Of a DNA stretch of 9,734 bases, positions 7,206 through 9,734 are shown in pieces (position 1 is the stretch's first letter; every line of letters starts with the position of its first letter). The position numbers were made by a program, and so were the translations under genes. The notes under the pieces are model-generated. The model had not been told where the DNA came from and ran no database searches. It saw only the letters and a program-made list of their open reading frames with translations. This DNA comes from an uncultured Moraxella sp. (GTDB lineage Bacteria > Pseudomonadota > Gammaproteobacteria > Pseudomonadales > Moraxellaceae): the NCBI GenBank assembly GCA_927911235.1, contig CAKMOY010000089.1:1-9734 (forward strand). Reading direction: 5' to 3'.

Positions 7206-7923
7206 ATGGCAATTAAGTTTTCATTACCCCAAAAAAAACAAAAAAATAAAAATGAAACCACGTCAAACACAAATCCACCAGCGTTTGATGTGGACGCTTT
7301 TTTAAATGACACACCAACAAAAGCACCAACGACAGCGACCACCACGCCAAAAAAAATCCAAACTTTCTCTAAAACACACACCAAAATCAACCAACGAAAA
7401 ACAAACCAACAGCGTGGCTCGCAAAACGGATAAAAAAACCTTGATGATGGCAGGGGTGTTAGGTGTATTGGCAGTGCTAGCGGTGCTTTATTTGTTTGTA
7501 CTGCCGATGTTTCAAGCTGAAGAGCCAACACCAGTTGCTACAGTAGCAACACCTGCGCCTATTGCCAAGCCTGTGGCTAGCCCTGCAAGTACAGCATCTG
7601 CGGTTGCCCCTGTTGCTACTACGGACAATTTACGCACCGAAACGGTTGTGATATCAGGTGAGCAATTGGGCAATACGGCATCTGCACCTGCGTCATCTAC
7701 TATGCCAACGGCTGTTCAAGTGGATAATAGCGAGACTCAAAAAGCACTAGAGAAAGCTCAACCAGTCGAATCTGCACCACCAGCACCAGAAGTTAAGGCG
7801 GAACAAAAATTGATGGAAAAATCCAGCCCAAGCAAAGAAAATCCAATGACCAAAGCCCAAGGCTCAATGTCGTATGCGGACTTTGTCAAAGCGTCTGAAC
7901 AGCAAGTGTTTGCGGACAGATAG
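7206..7923 (+). CDS. unrecognised single-span membrane protein, Pro/Ala-rich, +1 frameshift as read
   Basis: I do not recognise a family. Joined over one shift the product is about 238 residues: a Lys/Asn-rich cytoplasmic head starting MAIKFSLPQKKQKNKN, a PAFDVDAFLND patch (25-34), a Thr/Lys-rich basic linker, one hydrophobic span (about 79-101, MMAGVLGVLAVLAVLYLF), then a periplasmic Ala/Pro/Thr/Val-rich stalk and a final GSMSYADFVKASEQQVFADR-like segment (about 218-238). Positive residues before the span predict N-in, C-out topology. The frame breaks within the eight-A run 7349-7356. With seven A the head joins the ORF that covers the span and tail. If the break is real, translation could start only internally, for example at ATG 7306 in the second frame. 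It has its own promoter and terminator; the layout recalls envelope tethering proteins, but no function can be assigned. Confidence 0.65.
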
Positions 7924-7947
7924 TTTTTTTGGATTGATAAAAAGTAG

Positions 7948-7966
7948 GGGCGTATTGCATACGCCC
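7948..7966. repeat. short perfect palindrome downstream of the membrane-protein gene
   Basis: GGGCGTAT (7948-7955) and ATACGCCC (7959-7966) form an 8-bp stem with a TGC loop, preceded by GTAGG. No T run follows on the plus strand, so it is not a standard terminator. It looks like a REP-like intergenic repeat, and its GTAGGG lead-in is shared with the palindrome at 5005-5037 read on the minus strand. Confidence 0.5.
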
Positions 7967-7999
7967 AAGTTGCCAAATATGAAAATTAAGTGGTTTGAT

Positions 8000-8031
8000 A
8001 AAAAAGCGATTGTCAATACAATCGCTTTTTT
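8000..8031. terminator. bidirectional intrinsic terminator between convergent genes
   Basis: AAAAAAGCGATTGT (8000-8013) and ACAATCGCTTTTTT (8018-8031) form a perfect 14-bp stem with a CAAT loop. The flanking A and T runs supply U-tracts in both directions. It serves the membrane-protein gene on the plus strand and smr on the minus strand; the smr stop codon (8030-8032) overlaps its edge. Confidence 0.9.
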
Positions 8032-8770
8032 AATGGGGGAAAACTGGGGTTATTGCAAATTTTTTACGTTGTTTTAACAAGACCAAAACTGCACCGTTGC
8101 CACCTTGTTCGGCTGGGGCAGAACAAAATGCCAACACGTCTGGGATTTGGCGTAACCAACCGTTTACACAAGTTTTTAAAATGCTATCCACGCCTTTGCC
8201 ATGTACGATTTTGACTGATGTTTCGTTATTTTTTTGGGCTTGATGGACAAGGCTACTCACCGCTTCACGGGCTTCTTCAATCGTTGAGCCGTGCAAATCA
8301 ACCGCCCTATGCCAACGGATTTTGCCTTGTTTGAGTTGATTAAACACTTTGTTTTGTAAGGTCGCAACTTTGTAGCTTAAATATGATTCGCCTGAAACAG
8401 GGTTTAACAAGGCTTGCATATCGGATAATTGGTGCGATTCGCTTGCATCTGTACCTGTGGCTGAAGCACGTTTGGCAAGGGTAGTCGCATCAGGTTTGAC
8501 GGTGGTTTTGGTTTTGTTTGCCAAATTTTTATCTTTAATTGGGCGAACGCCTGCCATCGCTTGCATAAACAGCATTTTGTCGTCATCAAGATGTTCGCTG
8601 TCGTATTTTTTGACTTGTTTGGCAATTTGTTGTTTGCTTGGCAAGGCGACATTTTCGGTTGGTTTGCTGTTTTCATCGGTGCTGTTACTGGTTGAACGCC
8701 CTTTTGATAGTTCTGATTTGAGTTGTTTGAGTTGGTCTTGCATTTGTTTAGAAAATAGGTCGTTTGACAT
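8030..8770 (-). CDS. Smr-domain protein (SmrA/SmrB-like nuclease)
   Basis: The 246-residue protein has a C-terminal Smr (MutS2-related) domain: AVDLHGSTIEEAREAV with DLHG at 158-161, VKIVHGKG with HGKG at 190-193, WLRQIPDV, and GGNGAVLVLL near the end. Smr domains are endonucleases; the proteobacterial SmrB cuts mRNA at collided ribosomes, while SmrA/YdaL is less defined. Which subtype this is cannot be settled by eye. Residues 1-150 are a low-complexity, Lys/Ser/Thr-rich extension containing a DDDKMLFMQAMAGVRPI patch common in this group. The ATG has a GAGAGAG purine stretch upstream. An IS end begins only 28 bases upstream of the ATG, so the native promoter may have been displaced; uvrB lies upstream beyond the IS in the same orientation. 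Confidence 0.9.
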   Translation of the reverse strand: MSNDLFSKQMQDQLKQLKSELSKGRSTSNSTDENSKPTENVALPSKQQIAKQVKKYDSEHLDDDKMLFMQAMAGVRPIKDKNLANKTKTTVKPDATTLAKRASATGTDASESHQLSDMQALLNPVSGESYLSYKVATLQNKVFNQLKQGKIRWHRAVDLHGSTIEEAREAVSSLVHQAQKNNETSVKIVHGKGVDSILKTCVNGWLRQIPDVLAFCSAPAEQGGNGAVLVLLKQRKKFAITPVFPH

Positions 8771-8798
8771 GGCTCTCTCTTGTTTTTTAAAATGTTAT

Positions 8799-8816
8799 GG
8801 GGCTGTACTAGATTAG
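8799..8816 (+). repeat. left terminal inverted repeat of the IS
   Basis: GGGGCTGTACTAGATTAG is exactly complementary to 9517-9534. The match ends abruptly at both sides. Confidence 0.93.
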
Positions 8817-8823
8817 CTATCAT

Positions 8824-8832
8824 ATTATACCA
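8824..8832 (-). promoter_or_regulatory. outward-facing extended -10 in the IS end, toward smr
   Basis: On the minus strand the bases read TGGTATAAT, a perfect TGN-TATAAT extended -10. The -35 region is poor, which extended -10 promoters tolerate. Transcription would start near 8817 and exit through the left IR into smr, whose ATG is 47 bases further. Confidence 0.45.
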
Positions 8833-8837
8833 AAAAT

Positions 8838-9514
8838 ATGAAGCTAACACATGTAAATTAAGTAAAAAGCACAGAAAAAACTACTTGAATTTTTTGTACT
8901 AGAAGTTACTGCTCGAGCAGCAGCTGGTTTACTACAAATTCACCCTAATTCAGCAGCCTTATTTTACCATAAAATAAGACTTGTGATAGAATACAATCTT
9001 AGCCTTGAAGCTCACGAAACCTTTGACGGTGAAATAGAATTAGATAAAAGCTATTTCGGTGGTATTCGTAAAGGTAAGCGTGGTCGTGGTGCAGGTGGAA
9101 AGACTGCTGTCTTTGGTCTTTTAAAACGTAATGGCAAGGTTTATACTGTCGTTGTCAAAGACACTAAACAAACCACATTAATGCCCATTATCACCAATAA
9201 ATCAAGCCTGACAGCGTTGTTTACACTGATAGTTATAGAAGTTACAATGCTCTTGATGTCAATGATTTTAAACACTTTAGAATTAATCATTCAAAAGAGT
9301 TTGCAGATAAAAAGCAACAAGCTAAATCACATCAATGGTATTGAGAACTTCTAGAATCAAGCTAAACGAATTCTTAGAAAATACAACGGTATTAAAAAAG
9401 AAAACTTTCATCTTTTTATTAAAGATGAGAAGCACTGCTTCGCAAGGTTTAGGTTTAATTATGGGGACACCATCTAATCAACTTAAAATATTGAGAAAAT
9501 GGTGTGAAATTTAA
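8838..9514 (+). pseudogene. IS1016-like transposase (DDE type), multiply disrupted
   Basis: The transposase of the element catalyses cut-and-insert transfer using a DDE/DDN-type RNase H fold. Family landmarks are plain: LEVTARAAAGLLQIHPNSAA (N-terminal helix-turn-helix), FDGEIELDKSYFGG with the first catalytic D, KGKRGRGAGGKTAVFGLLKR, VVYTDSYRSYNAL with the second D, HINGIENF and NQAKRILRKYNG with the final N/K signature, and GTPSNQLKILRKWCEI to the TAA at 9512. Lesions: stops at 8854-8865 consistent with two missing A; a missing base near 9200; an extra base near 9324; TGG to TAG in HINGIENFW near 9351; a small insertion around 9426-9446 containing GAAGCACTGCTTC; and an extra G near 9464. 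The longest intact stretch, from ATG 8983, covers only the middle third. Confidence 0.9.
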
Positions 9515-9516
9515 CT

Positions 9517-9534
9517 CTAATCTAGTACAGCCCC
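9517..9534 (-). repeat. right terminal inverted repeat of the IS
   Basis: CTAATCTAGTACAGCCCC is the exact reverse complement of 8799-8816. It lies 2 bases after the transposase stop and 6 bases before the uvrB stop. Confidence 0.93.
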
Positions 9535-9540
9535 CAAAAA

Positions 9541-9734
9541 TCATTGTATCACAAACTCTTTTAACACAGCGATTTTATCACGGATTTTCATTGCTTCTTC
9601 AAACTTTAACTCTTTTGCAGATTTTGTCATTTGCTTTTTGTAACTTGATGATATGTCTTGCCAATAAATCTGGCAGAAACGCAAAATCATGTATATCCAC
9701 ATCGGCTAGGGCTTCATTTTTAGCCATCTTGAAT
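9541..9734 (-). pseudogene. uvrB: UvrB C-terminus (5' part beyond window), +1 frameshift as read
   Basis: UvrB is the damage-verifying helicase-like subunit of UvrABC nucleotide-excision repair. Only about the last 64 residues are here. They begin FKMAKNEALADVDIHDFAF and end in the UVR motif that binds UvrC, KQMTKSAKELKFEEAMKIRDKI, then AVLKEFVIQ and TGA. The motif is split: the upstream frame runs to KLQK and then stops at 9599. Removing one base from the five-A run (T run 9634-9638 on the plus strand) joins KLQ to KQMTKSAKELKF. Without correction the protein would lose most of its UVR motif. The downstream spacer to smr is occupied by the IS. The family assignment rests on this short tail. 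Confidence 0.8.

Larger units (their letters stand above)
8799..9534. mobile_element. IS1595-family (IS1016-like) insertion sequence, decayed
   Basis: The 736-base element is bounded by perfect 18-base inverted repeats and contains one transposase gene reading on the plus strand. Size and transposase sequence fit the IS1016 group. No 8-base target duplication flanks it: the left flank is AATGTTAT and the right is CAAAAATC. It sits between uvrB (stop 7 bases away) and smr (ATG 28 bases away). The transposase carries many lesions, so the copy is probably not autonomous. Confidence 0.9.

Noticed and set aside
7130..7531. Minus-strand open frame over the membrane-protein head
   Set aside because: It covers the promoter and basic head region of the plus-strand gene; its hydrophobic runs come from reading the A-rich strand in reverse as Phe/Leu/Val.
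8457..8816. Plus-strand open frame over smr
   Set aside because: It is a shadow of the Smr-domain gene and runs into the IS inverted repeat; there is no start signal or family motif.
8789..9541. AAAAT near both IS ends as a target duplication
   Set aside because: The copies are not at the element borders and have different offsets, so they cannot be a target duplication.
1..9734. CRISPR arrays, tRNA or rRNA genes, riboswitches
   Set aside because: No regularly spaced repeats, cloverleaf-like segments, rRNA signatures or conserved riboswitch cores were found on reading either strand.

Overview
This window looks like chromosomal housekeeping DNA from an AT-rich gammaproteobacterium, most likely Moraxellaceae and probably Moraxella. 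That placement is inferred from protein similarity as I recall it, the A/T-rich spacers, a bacterial-type glutaminyl-tRNA synthetase, the ppiB-lpxH pair and an IS1016-like element. I could not run a search to confirm it.

Layout, left to right. (1) Minus-strand ppiB -> lpxH: a cyclophilin, then the N-terminal part of the lipid A pyrophosphatase LpxH, which runs off the left edge. (2) Plus-strand glnS, transcribed divergently from ppiB and closed by a clear intrinsic terminator. (3) A gene-poor stretch (2780-3145) with a decayed C-terminal gene remnant, then a promoter overlapped by a Zur-like palindrome in front of a tiny rpmJ paralogue (zinc-free type L36). (4) A minus-strand block phoH/ybeZ -> ybeY -> asparaginase, with a 150-base hairpin-bearing spacer between phoH and ybeY. 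(5) Plus-strand lipB (octanoyltransferase), divergent from phoH, followed by an unrecognised single-span membrane protein with its own promoter. (6) A perfect 14-bp stem terminator convergent with a minus-strand Smr-domain nuclease gene. (7) A degenerate IS1595-family (IS1016-like) insertion sequence between smr and the 3' end of uvrB, which enters from the right edge.

Functions are mostly unrelated core processes: translation (glnS, rpmJ), rRNA maturation and RNA quality control (ybeY, phoH, smr), protein folding (ppiB), envelope lipid A (lpxH), lipoate metabolism (lipB), nitrogen metabolism (asparaginase) and DNA repair (uvrB).

Two things stand out. First, four non-mobile genes (ppiB, lipB twice, the membrane protein, uvrB) are broken, and every break is fixed by removing one base from an A/T homopolymer of 5-8. 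Such uniformity suggests systematic sequencing error more than biological decay. Second, the zinc-free L36 gene has its -10 element embedded in a Zur-type operator. I found no clear novel defence, CRISPR or secretion system here.
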